Below, in pieces: positions 1 through 9,489 of a DNA stretch of 64,000 bases; position 1 is the stretch's first letter; each line of letters begins with the position of its first letter. This stretch comes from Schlesneria paludicola DSM 18645 (lineage in GTDB: Bacteria; Planctomycetota; Planctomycetia; Planctomycetales; Planctomycetaceae). The notes beneath the pieces were generated by a model. That model ran no database searches. It was not told the origin of the DNA and saw nothing but the letters and a program-made list of their open reading frames with translations. The DNA is taken from the NCBI RefSeq assembly GCF_000255655.1, contig NZ_JH636434.1:1751066-1815065 (forward strand), read 5' to 3'. The position numbers and the translations under genes are program-made.

Positions 1-1229
1 CAGAAGAGGTCGTCTACTTGAAGGACCACGAAACGGCTGTGATCACGGCCGATTCGTTCGTGTTGCATCATCAGGATGGCAGCGAACCCGTGGTCTCGAT
101 TCATGCGCTCGCACAGACGTCACAAGACACGGACTTGGGCGAGTACGAGCACTACATGCTCAAAGAAATCTTCGAACAACCGCAAACGATCGAGAATGCC
201 ATGCGTGGTCGTCTCGATGAAGATGAAGCCACGGCCAAATTTGGCGGCCTGAATATGGATGCCCAGTCGCTACGCCGGATCGATCGCATCGTGTTGACCG
301 CTTGCGGAACAAGCTGGCATGCGGGACTGGTCGGAGAGTACTTGATCGAGGAATTCGCACGAATTCCCGTCGAGGTTGAGTATGCGAGCGAGCTGCGATA
401 CCGCAATCCGCCGATGTCGGATCGCACGATGATTTTCGCGATCACGCAAAGTGGAGAAACGGCCGACACCCTGGCGGCGCTACGCGAATGCAAGCGAAAG
501 GGTCATGAGACACTGGCAATCTGTAATACCGTGGGATCGACGATCGCGCGCGAAGCGAATGGCGGTATCTATCTCCACGCCGGTCCGGAAATCGGAGTCG
601 CTTCAACCAAGGCATTTACGTCCCAGGTGACCGTATTAACACTTCTCGCGCTGTTCCTTGGGCGAATGCGACATCTGTCGTATCCCGCCGGACAGCGAAT
701 CATCGGACATCTTCGGGAGATGCCAGACAAGATTCGTCAGACGTTGAAATGCTTCGATGCCGTGAAAGAGGTCGCTCGTAAGTACTACACAGCCGAAAAT
801 TTCTTGTATCTCGGACGGCTTTACAACTTTCCTGTCGCCTTGGAAGGTGCATTGAAACTCAAGGAAATCAGCTATATCCATGCGGAAGGTTATCCTGCCG
901 CCGAAATGAAGCACGGACCGATCGCCCTGGTCGACGAACACACCCCAAGTGTCTTCATCGCCCCTCGTTGTCAAATCTATCCGAAGGTCATGAGCAATCT
1001 GGAAGAAGTGAAAGCTCGAGGTGGTCCGGTGATCGCAATCGCCTGCGAAGGCGATGACAAAATCGCCGAACTCGCCGATGATGTCATATTCGTCCCAGAC
1101 GTTGACGAGTATCTGCAACCACTTGTCGCATCAATCCCGCTGCAATTGCTGGCCTATCAGATTGCGATTCTAAGAGGTTGCAACGTCGATCGTCCCAGAA
1201 ATCTGGCAAAGAGCGTCACAGTCGAGTAA
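1..1229 (+). CDS. glmS: Glutamine--fructose-6-phosphate aminotransferase, C-terminal part (5' truncated by window edge)
   Basis: GlmS makes glucosamine-6-phosphate from fructose-6-phosphate and glutamine, the first step towards UDP-GlcNAc. Coding is open from the first base (first full codon at 3), so about 200 residues, including the N-terminal Cys-dependent glutaminase domain, lie outside the window. Two SIS sugar-binding domains are visible. The first contains ILTACGTSWHAG-type and ITQSGETADT phosphate-binding segments; the second contains LEGALKLKEISYIHAEGY followed by EMKHGPIALVD. The C-terminus, with RGCNVDRPRNLAKSVTVE, is the family's closing motif, so the 3' end is intact. The identification is firm. 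The nearest downstream gene, csrA, is convergent. Confidence 0.97.
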   Translation, partial: EEVVYLKDHETAVITADSFVLHHQDGSEPVVSIHALAQTSQDTDLGEYEHYMLKEIFEQPQTIENAMRGRLDEDEATAKFGGLNMDAQSLRRIDRIVLTACGTSWHAGLVGEYLIEEFARIPVEVEYASELRYRNPPMSDRTMIFAITQSGETADTLAALRECKRKGHETLAICNTVGSTIAREANGGIYLHAGPEIGVASTKAFTSQVTVLTLLALFLGRMRHLSYPAGQRIIGHLREMPDKIRQTLKCFDAVKEVARKYYTAENFLYLGRLYNFPVALEGALKLKEISYIHAEGYPAAEMKHGPIALVDEHTPSVFIAPRCQIYPKVMSNLEEVKARGGPVIAIACEGDDKIAELADDVIFVPDVDEYLQPLVASIPLQLLAYQIAILRGCNVDRPRNLAKSVTVE

Positions 1230-1368
1230 TTGCAGTCGCTCAAAGCGGCAGAAAACAGAACATGTGTTCACATAAAATCGAACACTGTTCACAACACGTC
1301 TTAAAGACGCCGATGGCGCGTACAGCACGAGGACCGCGAAATCCCATTTCGCTATTCTCGGCGACCAA

Positions 1369-1396
1369 CCAGCACTGCAAGGCTTGGCAGTGCTGG
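1369..1396. terminator. Perfect 10-bp hairpin between convergent glmS and csrA
   Basis: CCAGCACTGC and GCAGTGCTGG are exact inverted copies around an 8-nt loop, 140 nt after the glmS stop and 120 nt after the csrA stop. There is no T-run on either strand, so it may be a factor-dependent or imperfect terminator, or simply an extragenic palindrome. Confidence 0.45.
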
Positions 1397-1516
1397 AACC
1401 CCAAATGGCTGGTACTTAAACCGCCAGTGCGAAAGATTTCGACGCAGCGCGAAAGAACTTTTCACACAAGACGAGAACGGGCGACCACTCGTCTGGATCC
1501 CTGAATGCCAGATTGC

Positions 1517-1705
1517 TCAGTCAACAGAGACCGTACTTAACGTGTCGGTGATTTCAGGAACGAGTTCCATTCGCCGGATCGAAACACTCTCAGGAGCCTC
1601 GATTCCAAGGCGAACGCGTCCACCTTTCACTTCCAGAATTGTGACCGTGACCAGTTGGTCTCCGATCTCGATCTTCTGTTTCAGTCCTCGAGTCAGTACA
1701 AGCAT
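1517..1705 (-). CDS. csrA: Carbon storage regulator CsrA, copy 1
   Basis: This is a 62-residue RNA-binding translational regulator that, in the known family, dimerises and binds GGA motifs over ribosome binding sites. The sequence starts MLVLTRG and contains the core [18 protein letters not shown], both diagnostic of CsrA. Two ATGs are adjacent at 1708 and 1705. AAGGAGG lies 2 nt before the first and 5 nt before the second, and CsrA proteins begin MLVL, so 1705 is preferred. The AGGA within its own Shine-Dalgarno would suit autoregulation. No fliW or flagellar gene is adjacent. A second, differing csrA is at 24935. The C-terminal tail differs from that of copy 2. Confidence 0.95.
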   Translation of the reverse strand: MLVLTRGLKQKIEIGDQLVTVTILEVKGGRVRLGIEAPESVSIRRMELVPEITDTLSTVSVD

Positions 1706-2713
1706 CATTCCCTCCTTAGAGTAGATCCAGGTTTTCCGTCACCAGAGCCTTACTGAAGCAATTATTAAGCCCGAGTCAAGGTTTCACACGAAAAACTTGA
1801 GACATTCACCGGACTCTCCCTATATTCTCCACGAAAAATCGTCGGCGTTTCGTTGGATTCTCGATTTATCACGAAAAATTAGCGGATTTCTCCGAATTGA
1901 GTCCTGACTGTTGGACAATGTCTGCGATGTATGCAGAAGCACAGCAACTTGCAACACCGCAGCCAAAACGATGCGTTATGCAACGTCCCATTCGATCTAT
2001 TCGTTCTCAATTTCGATTCCCCGATTCTCTGACAGATCAAAAGCAGTCGCTCCCGCCGAGAAACCTGCACAGACGAATACATCCCATATCACAAGTTTCA
2101 GAACGTCGACGGCCGTTCTTTCAACATCCCGACAACTAACGGGAGATGGGACGAGCATCTGCCAGCCACCCTTCTTGAGCGACTTGCGAACGTCGCGCGG
2201 AACAGTCGCGCTCTCACGACTGAATCGTCCCGTCACGAGCAACCAGAACACTGACCCAGAATTTGGCAGTCGGAATCAAGACGAGCGGACCAGCCTCGCA
2301 GGGTCAGCTCTCAAGCGCATGGGATTGCTTGAGTGTTCTGTGGTTCCAGCTGCAGGTTCAGAGTCACTGGACCATGAACTCAAACTCCGTTTGTTCTCAT
2401 CGTGACAGTCGTTCAATACCTGCCAGTTGTAGAGCGACGCGAGGCCACCACGGAAGAGGTCTTTGGCGAGCATTCCAGGGATCGGTGAATGAGTCATTCG
2501 AATTTTCGAAAATGTTCCACATTTCGCACAAGGAGTTTGAGGTCGGTTCGATAGATAAGGGACAACGAGTGCATTGCGGGCCAGTAAAGCCAATTCTCGT
2601 TCACACGATCCATCTCCACAAACTGTCCTTCGGGACAGACGCCCACGAAACAACGCACTCTGTTTTCTGAGTGCATGACAACTCACTATCCCACCCAGTC
2701 GGAGCTCACTGTC
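1706..2713. other. Gene-free stretch between csrA and the giant repeat gene
   Basis: About 1 kb with only short, compositionally unconvincing open frames on both strands. It must hold the csrA promoter (minus) and the promoter of the repeat gene (plus). The only regular pattern I see is three CACGAAAAA direct repeats on the csrA side. No RNA gene was recognised. Confidence 0.6.
1787..1878. repeat. Three spaced direct repeats CACGAAAAA upstream of csrA
   Basis: CACGAAAAA occurs at 1787, 1830 and 1870, with periods of 43 and 40 bp, about four helical turns each. They lie 80-175 bp upstream of the csrA start (minus strand). Iterated same-face sites could be an operator; chance in an A-rich stretch is also possible. 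Confidence 0.35.
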
Positions 2714-5700
2714 ATGCGAAGTTTCTTCACCGGCCACAAGAGTTTCACGAATCTGTGGTCCAACCTGACGGACATTTCGCAACAGGCACGGGATAAGCGA
2801 AACGGCATCGAACGTCGCTTTGATTTGGTAACTCCCGCATGCGTGGAAATGCTGGAAAAGCGGGAAATGCTGTCGGTAGTGGGTGTCGCATTCGCGACGG
2901 GTACCGGCATCCTGACGATTACCGGCACAACGAAAGCCGATGCCGTCACGGTCACCGCCGCCGCGGGACAGACTGACATCAAGATTAACGGTGCTCTGTA
3001 CCAAACTCTTAAGACCGCAACGAGTGCGAATATCACGCAGGTTGCCTTCACCGGTGGTGGCGCTGCAGACAGCCTGGTGGTGACCGGTACAACCGGAAAT
3101 CTGACGCTCGCACTGACGAACGTGGCTTCGGTCGGAGCGACAACCGCTGCTGGCAAAGATTTGACGATTACATCAAATGCCGCGTTGAACCTGACAGCCA
3201 CGACGGTCGGCGGAAATTTGACCGTCACTTGCGTCGGACTGACCACCTCGGGCGTGGTTGCCGTTACAGGCACAACCAGTATCACGGCGACTCCGACAAC
3301 CGACGTCTCACTCGGAACCAAAACCAGCACGTTCGGCGGGTCGGTGTATCTGTACGGCAAGAATCTCACTTTGCTCGCCACGGGCGCAGTGAATCTCAAA
3401 GGACCACAAGCCGCCGGGACCCTGACGGTTACAACCAATGGAGCCATCACCGACAGCGCTTCGGCAGCCTCGATTGTGGGCCTGTCCAAATTCACCGCAG
3501 GAGCCAACACAATCACACTGTCGCAGGCCGGATCACACTATTACGGTGGACTGAGCCTGTCGGGAACGAGCGCGACCGTCACAAATACCGGTGCGACCAT
3601 TCTTGGCGTTACCACGCTGACGGGCAATCTGTCAATTACCTCCGCAACGGGTGCCGTGACAAATACCGGTAAGCTCACCGTCGGCGGCACAACGACGATT
3701 GATGCGACGGGCAACAACCTGACCCTCTCAACATCCACAAATTCGTTTACCGGTGCACTGATTCTGAAAGGTGCCAACGTTTCGGTGACAGCGACTGGCG
3801 CCGTGATCATGGGCGTATCGACTGTGACAGGTAACCTGAGCGTGAAAGCCACGGGAGCCATCACAGACAGTGGCGTTCTGACCATCACGGGAACGTCGAC
3901 GTTTGACGCGGGCAAGGCGTCGGTCACACTTGCTCAGAATTCGGCCTTTACCGGTGCCATTGGATTCGTCGGTGCCAACGCGACCGCGAAGAACACCGCA
4001 GCAACGGTATTGGGCAACTCGACCCTCACGGGCAATCTGTCGCTGACATCAACAGCCGGTGCCGTAACGGATACCGGGAAACTCGTGATTGGCGGAACGA
4101 CGACAATCAACTCTGGAGCTGGGAATAATCTGTCCGTCGGAACATCCGCAAGCACATTTGGTGGTGCTCTGATCCTGACCGGCAATGCGGTTACGGTCAC
4201 GGCCAAAGGTGCCGTGAAGTTGGGAGCAACTACCGCTGCAGGAGCATTCTCTGTCACAGCGACCGGAGCAGTCACCAATAGCGGTACTTTGGCCATCACA
4301 GGCACCACGACAATTAGTGCTGCAAAGAATGACGTGACTCTCGGCACGGCGGCCAACGCGTTCACGGGAGCAGTGAGTGTGAACGGTGCCAACGTCGTGC
4401 TGGCAGCAACGGGTGCCGTGAACTTGGCGACAGTGACTGCAACAGGCAAATTGACGCTCACCGCCACAGGTGCCGTCACGAATTCGGGAACGTTGAAAGT
4501 CACCGGTGCCACGACCGTTTCTGCCGCTGGCAGTGCCATTACGCTGAATACAGCGGCCAACACATTTGGAGGGGCAATTGCACTGACCGGTGCCAACGTG
4601 GCATTGACCGCAACAGGAGCTGTCAATCTGGGAGTGATTACCGCAACTGGAACTCTGGGTGTGACCGCGACGGGCGCGGTCAGCAACACAGGCGCACTGA
4701 CAGTCACCGGCATCACGACGATCACCGCGACTGGCAAAGATGTTTCCTTGTCTAAGACGACCAATGCCTTCACCGGCGCTCTGATTCTTACCGGTGCCAA
4801 CGTCTCGGTCTACGGCACCGGGGCGATCGCTCTCAACGCGACAACGGCAACTGGCAATCTGGTTGTGATCACCACAGGCGCGATTACTGATGGTGGCGCC
4901 TGGACAGTCGGTGGAACAACGAAACTCAACGCTGGTGCCGCCGCCATTACTTTGGCAAACACGAGCTCGGCGTTTACCGGTGCGATTAGCTTGTTCGGTA
5001 CGAATGCGTCACTCAAAAACTCAATTGCCACCGTGCTGGGTGCCAGCACCTTGACGGGAACCTTGAATTTGACTTCAACCGGCGGGGCCGTCACGAACAA
5101 CGGAAAGCTGGCCATCACCGGCACGACCACAATTGATGCAACCGGCCAGAACCTGACCTTGGGAACCTCGTCAAATACATTCACCGGAGCAATGATCCTC
5201 AAGGGCGCCAATGTCACGGTTTCCGCGACAGGTGCCGTGAATCTCGGTGTCTCGACGGTCACTGGAAATCTAAGCGTCAAGTCGACTGGTGCCATTAGTG
5301 ACAGTGGCGTGTTGACGGTGACCGGAACATCGACGTTCAACGCAACCACGGCAGCAATCACCCTTTCCCAGAACGATGTGTTCACGGGAGCGGTCTCGCT
5401 GGTTGGATCATCAGCATCAGTGAAGAACACCATCGCAACCGTACTTGGTACCGCGACGCTGACCGGGGCCTTGACAGTGACCTCGACCGCCGGAGCCGTC
5501 TCGAATACGGGTAAGTTGAGCGTCGGTGGAATCACGACCATCGACGCGACAGGCCAGAACCTGTCGCTGAGCACGGCAACGAACCTGTTCACCGGTGCGA
5601 TGCTCTTGAAAGGTGCGAATGTCACGGTCAATGCCACTAGCGGAGTGAAGCTTGGTGCCTCGACGATTACCGGGAACCTCGCCCTGACCACGAAAGCCGC

Positions 5701-6052
5701 AATCACAGACAGCGGTGCGGTCGTGGTCACTGGCACGACAACGATCAACGCAGGCAAGAACAACGTCACGTTGACCAATGCCGGATCGGCATACACCGGC
5801 AATGTCTCGATCATCGGGAACGATGTGGCGATCACCTCGACGGCCGCCATGAACCTGGGAACGACGACCACAACGGGCAAGCTGACGATTATCTCCGGTG
5901 GTGCCGTCACCGATACGGCCGGTACACTGAAGATTGCTGGCACGTTGACGATCACCGCCAACGGTGGTGCCGCTGCAATCACGCTGACGCACGCTGGCAA
6001 CTCATTCGGTGGTGCTCAGGTCCTGAGCGGTAACCCCGTTACAGTGTCCTAA
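2714..6052 (+). CDS. Giant secreted repeat protein with N-terminal LExREMLS motif (adhesin-like)
   Basis: The product has 1112 residues. An ATG at 2675 is also in frame, but 2714 has GGAG 9 nt upstream and is preferred. Residues 47-54 read LEKREMLS, a motif found near the N-terminus of many large planctomycete surface or secreted proteins. Next comes an LTITGTTKADAVTV segment. From about residue 130 to the end the protein consists of roughly 13 tandem units of 67-70 residues. Their consensus has GNLSVTATGAVTNTG, then TGTTTI, then NTFTGALILTGANV, then a LG-STVT turn. Composition is extreme: Thr, Ala, Gly, Val, Asn and Ser dominate, with almost no aromatic residues and hardly any Cys. This suggests a right-handed beta-helix or filamentous-adhesin-type fold; the function is unknown. 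No catalytic motif or C-terminal sorting domain was recognised. A terminator follows. Confidence 0.85.
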   Translation: MRSFFTGHKSFTNLWSNLTDISQQARDKRNGIERRFDLVTPACVEMLEKREMLSVVGVAFATGTGILTITGTTKADAVTVTAAAGQTDIKINGALYQTLKTATSANITQVAFTGGGAADSLVVTGTTGNLTLALTNVASVGATTAAGKDLTITSNAALNLTATTVGGNLTVTCVGLTTSGVVAVTGTTSITATPTTDVSLGTKTSTFGGSVYLYGKNLTLLATGAVNLKGPQAAGTLTVTTNGAITDSASAASIVGLSKFTAGANTITLSQAGSHYYGGLSLSGTSATVTNTGATILGVTTLTGNLSITSATGAVTNTGKLTVGGTTTIDATGNNLTLSTSTNSFTGALILKGANVSVTATGAVIMGVSTVTGNLSVKATGAITDSGVLTITGTSTFDAGKASVTLAQNSAFTGAIGFVGANATAKNTAATVLGNSTLTGNLSLTSTAGAVTDTGKLVIGGTTTINSGAGNNLSVGTSASTFGGALILTGNAVTVTAKGAVKLGATTAAGAFSVTATGAVTNSGTLAITGTTTISAAKNDVTLGTAANAFTGAVSVNGANVVLAATGAVNLATVTATGKLTLTATGAVTNSGTLKVTGATTVSAAGSAITLNTAANTFGGAIALTGANVALTATGAVNLGVITATGTLGVTATGAVSNTGALTVTGITTITATGKDVSLSKTTNAFTGALILTGANVSVYGTGAIALNATTATGNLVVITTGAITDGGAWTVGGTTKLNAGAAAITLANTSSAFTGAISLFGTNASLKNSIATVLGASTLTGTLNLTSTGGAVTNNGKLAITGTTTIDATGQNLTLGTSSNTFTGAMILKGANVTVSATGAVNLGVSTVTGNLSVKSTGAISDSGVLTVTGTSTFNATTAAITLSQNDVFTGAVSLVGSSASVKNTIATVLGTATLTGALTVTSTAGAVSNTGKLSVGGITTIDATGQNLSLSTATNLFTGAMLLKGANVTVNATSGVKLGASTITGNLALTTKAAITDSGAVVVTGTTTINAGKNNVTLTNAGSAYTGNVSIIGNDVAITSTAAMNLGTTTTTGKLTIISGGAVTDTAGTLKIAGTLTITANGGAAAITLTHAGNSFGGAQVLSGNPVTVS

Positions 6053-6132
6053 GCGAAGCTCATCCAGGGATCGAGAGTCCTCCTCAGGAGTGACGGATTG
6101 GTCCAGGTGAGGAATTCCGAATCAAAGACGAA

Positions 6133-6171
6133 CCGAGCCTCGTGGGTCATGCCTGCGGGGCTCGGCTTCAT
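6133..6171 (+). terminator. Hairpin terminator after the repeat-protein gene
   Basis: CCGAGCC (6133) pairs with GGCTCGG (6159-6165), followed by a pyrimidine-rich CTTCATTT tract, 80 nt after the stop codon. Confidence 0.6.
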
Positions 6172-6328
6172 TTCCGCGTGCGGCATTCGCCGATCGGAGG
6201 AGGTTGATTGAACAACGTTTTTTGCCGCCTCGATTGTCACAACGCGACCTGTTCGTGCTTATAATCGAAGTCGTCGGCATGGCAAACGCAACAGGGCACT
6301 GGGTGTAGAGGTCAGGAAGAATCTGAAG

Positions 6329-8539
6329 ATGAGTGTCGACACCTCGAAATCCACGGCCCTCGAATCGACACAAGACCAGGATGCGGATGCCATTCACCGG
6401 GCGCAGGAACTCAGCGGGCTGGTAGGCGACGCCCCCTCCGCTGTGCCTGGCTATCGCATTTTGAAGCCGATAGGCGAAGGGAAGTACGGATCGGTCTGGC
6501 TGGCGCGCGAGCAAAATACCGGCAAGCATGTCGCCATCAAGTTCTACACACATCGTCGCGGAGTCGATTGGTCACTCTTGGGACGTGAAGTCGAGAAACT
6601 GGCTGTCCTGTATACCTCTCGGAACATCGTTGGGTTGCTGGCGGTCGGCTGGGATCACGATCCGCCGTATTATGTGATGGAATACCTCGAAAACGGCTCG
6701 CTGGCGGCTCAGCTCGCGGCCGGTCCGATTGCAACCGCCGACGCGGTCCGCATCGGAACGCGAATTTGTCAGGCGCTGGTACACGCCCACGGTAGCGGGA
6801 TTCTGCATTGCGATCTGAAGCCCGCAAATATCTTGCTCGATCATGACTTCGAACCGCGATTATGCGATTTCGGCCAGTCTCGACTGGCTGACGAACACAG
6901 CCATTCCCTGGGGACGTTGTTTTACATGGCCCCCGAGCAAGCCGACTTGAAAGCCGTTCCCGATGCGAGATGGGACGTCTATGCGCTGGGCGCCCTGTTC
7001 TACAACATGTTGACGGGCGTCCCACCCCATCGTACGAACGAGAATGAACAACGTCTGAGCGATGCCGGTACTCTGGAAGATCGGCTGACGGTCTATCGCT
7101 ATCTGGTGCAAAGCGGTCCGAAACCCGCCCTGCACCGCCGCGTGTCTGGAGTTGATCAGCAACTGGCCGAAATTATCGATCGCTGCCTGGCCATCGATCC
7201 GTCAAAACGTTTTCCGAACGCGCAGGCCGTGCTTGATCGTCTGGTGGCGCGCGAGCGTTTTCGTGCCCGGCGACCTTTGATCCTGCTCGGGCTGGTCCTT
7301 CCACTTCTCTTGCTGCTTTTTCTTGTTCCGTTGGCGATGGAGGCAATGAATGACGCAGTGAACACGACACAAGAGAATCTGACGCGACGCGCGTTGGAAA
7401 GCGACGTCCTATCGGTCAACCTGCTCGCGGATAGTATCAATCGCGAGCTGGAAGATCGGCGTCACGAGTTGGAATCGCTCGCGGCATCCAAGGAATTGCG
7501 TCAAATCGTCGCCGACTACGCCACGAAACCATTGGCCGATCGAAACCCTTTGCTGCAACTTCTTGGACGGCTAAAACGGGAAAACGACGTCCGATTGACA
7601 GAACTGGGTCGGGTCAAAGATGCCAGTTGGTTTCTGCTCGACGCTTCGGGAATTCAGCGGTGGCGTGAACCGCCAAGCGAAAAGCTGGATCAGAATTTCG
7701 CCGGACGCCACTTCTTTCACGGTGGCGATTTTGACTATCCCGAGAACGAGATCCCAATCGACAATCATCCGCTTCAGAATTTGCTAATTTCAAAGCCGTT
7801 TAAATCGTCGAATTCTGAGCTATTCGTTGTCGCGCTATCGGTTCCTGTACTGGACCCACAGATCGATGAAAAGGTTATCGGCGTCTTGTGCCGGACGCTG
7901 ACGCTTGGAAATCTTCTCAAAGATTATCAGCGCAGTTGGCAGCGCAACGAAGTCGATGGCGTGAATCGCAAGCTGGCCATCGTCGACGGTAGCGATCAAG
8001 ACGGCAAGAAGACCTGGCAGCTTGTCGCCCACAGTTGGATGGACGATTCCAAACTTGGCAATATCTCAGAAAACGACTTCAAGAAACTGCGGCTGGAAGG
8101 AACCGTCGACGAGGATGTGATACATGACCTAGAGCAGTTGATGAAGCAATCGCGGAAGTCAGATGAAGGGACGTCACCTGAAGGTGAATTCGACCGCACA
8201 CGCCAATACATCGATCCCGTTCGCGAATTCGATCCCGATGCCTATGGTGGGAAATGGCTGGCAGCGTTCAGCCGAGTGGGCTCAACAAAGTGGTTCGCCA
8301 TCGTTCAAGAACGAAAAGATGCGGCTTTGCGACCCGTAGAAGAGTTGCGGGCCCGCATGCGAACTTCGGCCATTGTCGGCATCATTGTCGTCTTCGGACT
8401 GGTCGTTGGTTCATGGTGGCTGATCATTGCCTTGCTCAATGAACGGGCTCCCCGTTGGATCAGATTCTGGCGGCATCGATCCAGCGGGATCGGCACAACG
8501 ACACTGTCATTGACTGCGAAGGGCAGCGACAGCGATTGA
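6329..8539 (+). CDS. Transmembrane Ser/Thr protein kinase with extracytoplasmic sensor-like domain
   Basis: This 736-residue Hanks-type kinase has all its key residues: glycine loop GEGKYGSVW (49-57), VAIK lysine K71, catalytic loop HCDLKPANILL (160-170), DFG at 180-182 and APE at 201-203. The kinase domain ends near residue 310. One membrane helix spans about 316-336, followed by about 340 residues and then a second helix near 681-703 with a short basic tail. The segment between the helices should be extracytoplasmic; its length and position suggest a Cache-like ligand sensor, but I cannot assign a family by eye. The predicted topology is kinase inside, sensor outside. AGGAAG lies 9-10 nt before the start. 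A TATAAT at 6260 could be its -10 box. The substrate is unknown. Confidence 0.92.
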   Translation: MSVDTSKSTALESTQDQDADAIHRAQELSGLVGDAPSAVPGYRILKPIGEGKYGSVWLAREQNTGKHVAIKFYTHRRGVDWSLLGREVEKLAVLYTSRNIVGLLAVGWDHDPPYYVMEYLENGSLAAQLAAGPIATADAVRIGTRICQALVHAHGSGILHCDLKPANILLDHDFEPRLCDFGQSRLADEHSHSLGTLFYMAPEQADLKAVPDARWDVYALGALFYNMLTGVPPHRTNENEQRLSDAGTLEDRLTVYRYLVQSGPKPALHRRVSGVDQQLAEIIDRCLAIDPSKRFPNAQAVLDRLVARERFRARRPLILLGLVLPLLLLLFLVPLAMEAMNDAVNTTQENLTRRALESDVLSVNLLADSINRELEDRRHELESLAASKELRQIVADYATKPLADRNPLLQLLGRLKRENDVRLTELGRVKDASWFLLDASGIQRWREPPSEKLDQNFAGRHFFHGGDFDYPENEIPIDNHPLQNLLISKPFKSSNSELFVVALSVPVLDPQIDEKVIGVLCRTLTLGNLLKDYQRSWQRNEVDGVNRKLAIVDGSDQDGKKTWQLVAHSWMDDSKLGNISENDFKKLRLEGTVDEDVIHDLEQLMKQSRKSDEGTSPEGEFDRTRQYIDPVREFDPDAYGGKWLAAFSRVGSTKWFAIVQERKDAALRPVEELRARMRTSAIVGIIVVFGLVVGSWWLIIALLNERAPRWIRFWRHRSSGIGTTTLSLTAKGSDSD

Positions 8540-8853
8540 GCCCCGTTCTGACTTTGCACAACGCATCAGACAACGACCACTCATCCGTCCATGTGTATGG
8601 AACCATTGGGCAGCGGACGATGCGTCCGTGCCCCTTCGACCGATTCTGGTCCGAACTTGAGAAAAACTCTGCGGGACTCGGCGGTCACGACCAGCCCCCC
8701 CGACCGCTTCGATCGTCCGATCTGAAGTGTCACCTCATGACGCTCAAGTCGAGCGGCTTAACCGACGATCAAACAATCAGACACCAGGGATGCTCGAGTC
8801 GCCATGACACGGCAATGTGTGGCGATGGACTTTGAAAATTCAAGGATTTTTGC
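8540..8853. other. Gene-free spacer after the kinase gene
   Basis: 314 nt with no convincing gene. No T-tailed hairpin was recognised. It may hold the promoter of the two-gene unit that follows. Confidence 0.5.
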
Positions 8854-9423
8854 ATGTCGCAAGGGAATCACGACCAGTTCCGGTTGGGCTTCCTGACAGC
8901 GGTTGAGGATGCCGAACGAGGTTTCGTCGGCGGTCTCCTCGTTACCAATCGCTTTGGTCGGCCACTCGAATTCCAATGTACCGCTCCGGTTAAACCGAAC
9001 CGGACGCAGCAGATTCTCTATGGACCGACGCTGAAGCCCTATGTATTGGGCGAACTGATCGGCCGCACGCTGCTCGAGAAAGTCGGGGTCAAGCCGCATA
9101 TGGTCCTGGTGGAATCGCCAGATCTGCTGGAACTGCGCAACTCCACATCGACCCCGATTGCCAGCCTGGTGAACGGCCCCGCCTCAGCCAAATCGAAAGG
9201 CGGCGCCGATTCAAATAGTCCGAAACTTGAGCAATCTTCGCCTCATCAACTGAAGCTGGGAAACGAGAGCATCACTCTCAGCCCGACGCACCAGGAAGAT
9301 CAGAGCGAACTCGAGAAATTTGCCAAGCTCGTTCCCGGTGATGCGGATCTGCGTGAGCCCTTTGAGCGAATTCGCGAAGCGCTGACCGAAACGATTCGAC
9401 TGAGTGCGGCCCGACCCGCGTAG
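8854..9423 (+). CDS. Conserved hypothetical protein upstream of SNF2 helicase
   Basis: I do not recognise a named family in this 189-residue protein. The N-terminal 110 residues look like a compact folded domain, with segments such as LGFLTAVEDAERGFVGGLL, PLEFQCTAPV and LGELIGRTLLEKVG. The remaining 80 residues are Ser/Pro/Lys-rich and then acidic, probably flexible. There is no signal peptide or membrane helix. AAGGA is 7 nt before the ATG. The gene ends 66 nt before the start of the SNF2 helicase and both use an AAGGA-N7-ATG start, so they are probably one operon. A DNA- or RNA-related role is only guilt by association. Confidence 0.75.
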   Translation: MSQGNHDQFRLGFLTAVEDAERGFVGGLLVTNRFGRPLEFQCTAPVKPNRTQQILYGPTLKPYVLGELIGRTLLEKVGVKPHMVLVESPDLLELRNSTSTPIASLVNGPASAKSKGGADSNSPKLEQSSPHQLKLGNESITLSPTHQEDQSELEKFAKLVPGDADLREPFERIREALTETIRLSAARPA

Positions 9424-9489
9424 TCACGCGTTGTCGATTCCTGCGTGTCACGTTTCCCCGTCGGCCCCATGTCGGTCAAGGATGAAATC

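Noticed and set aside
2276-3004. 242-codon minus-strand frame upstream of and overlapping the repeat gene
   Set aside because: It overlaps the start of the supported gene, has mixed composition and shows no recognisable motif.
2686-6000. Long minus-strand open frames (276, 288 and 396 codons) antisense to the repeat gene, rich in Val/Pro/Ala
   Set aside because: They mirror the Thr/Ala/Gly/Val-rich repeats and carry no start signal or family motif; the plus-strand protein has a Shine-Dalgarno, LEKREMLS and coherent repeats.
3110-6040. Periodic DNA that could be mistaken for a CRISPR array or satellite
   Set aside because: The period is about 205 bp, always a multiple of three, and variation is mostly at codon level; it is a coding repeat.
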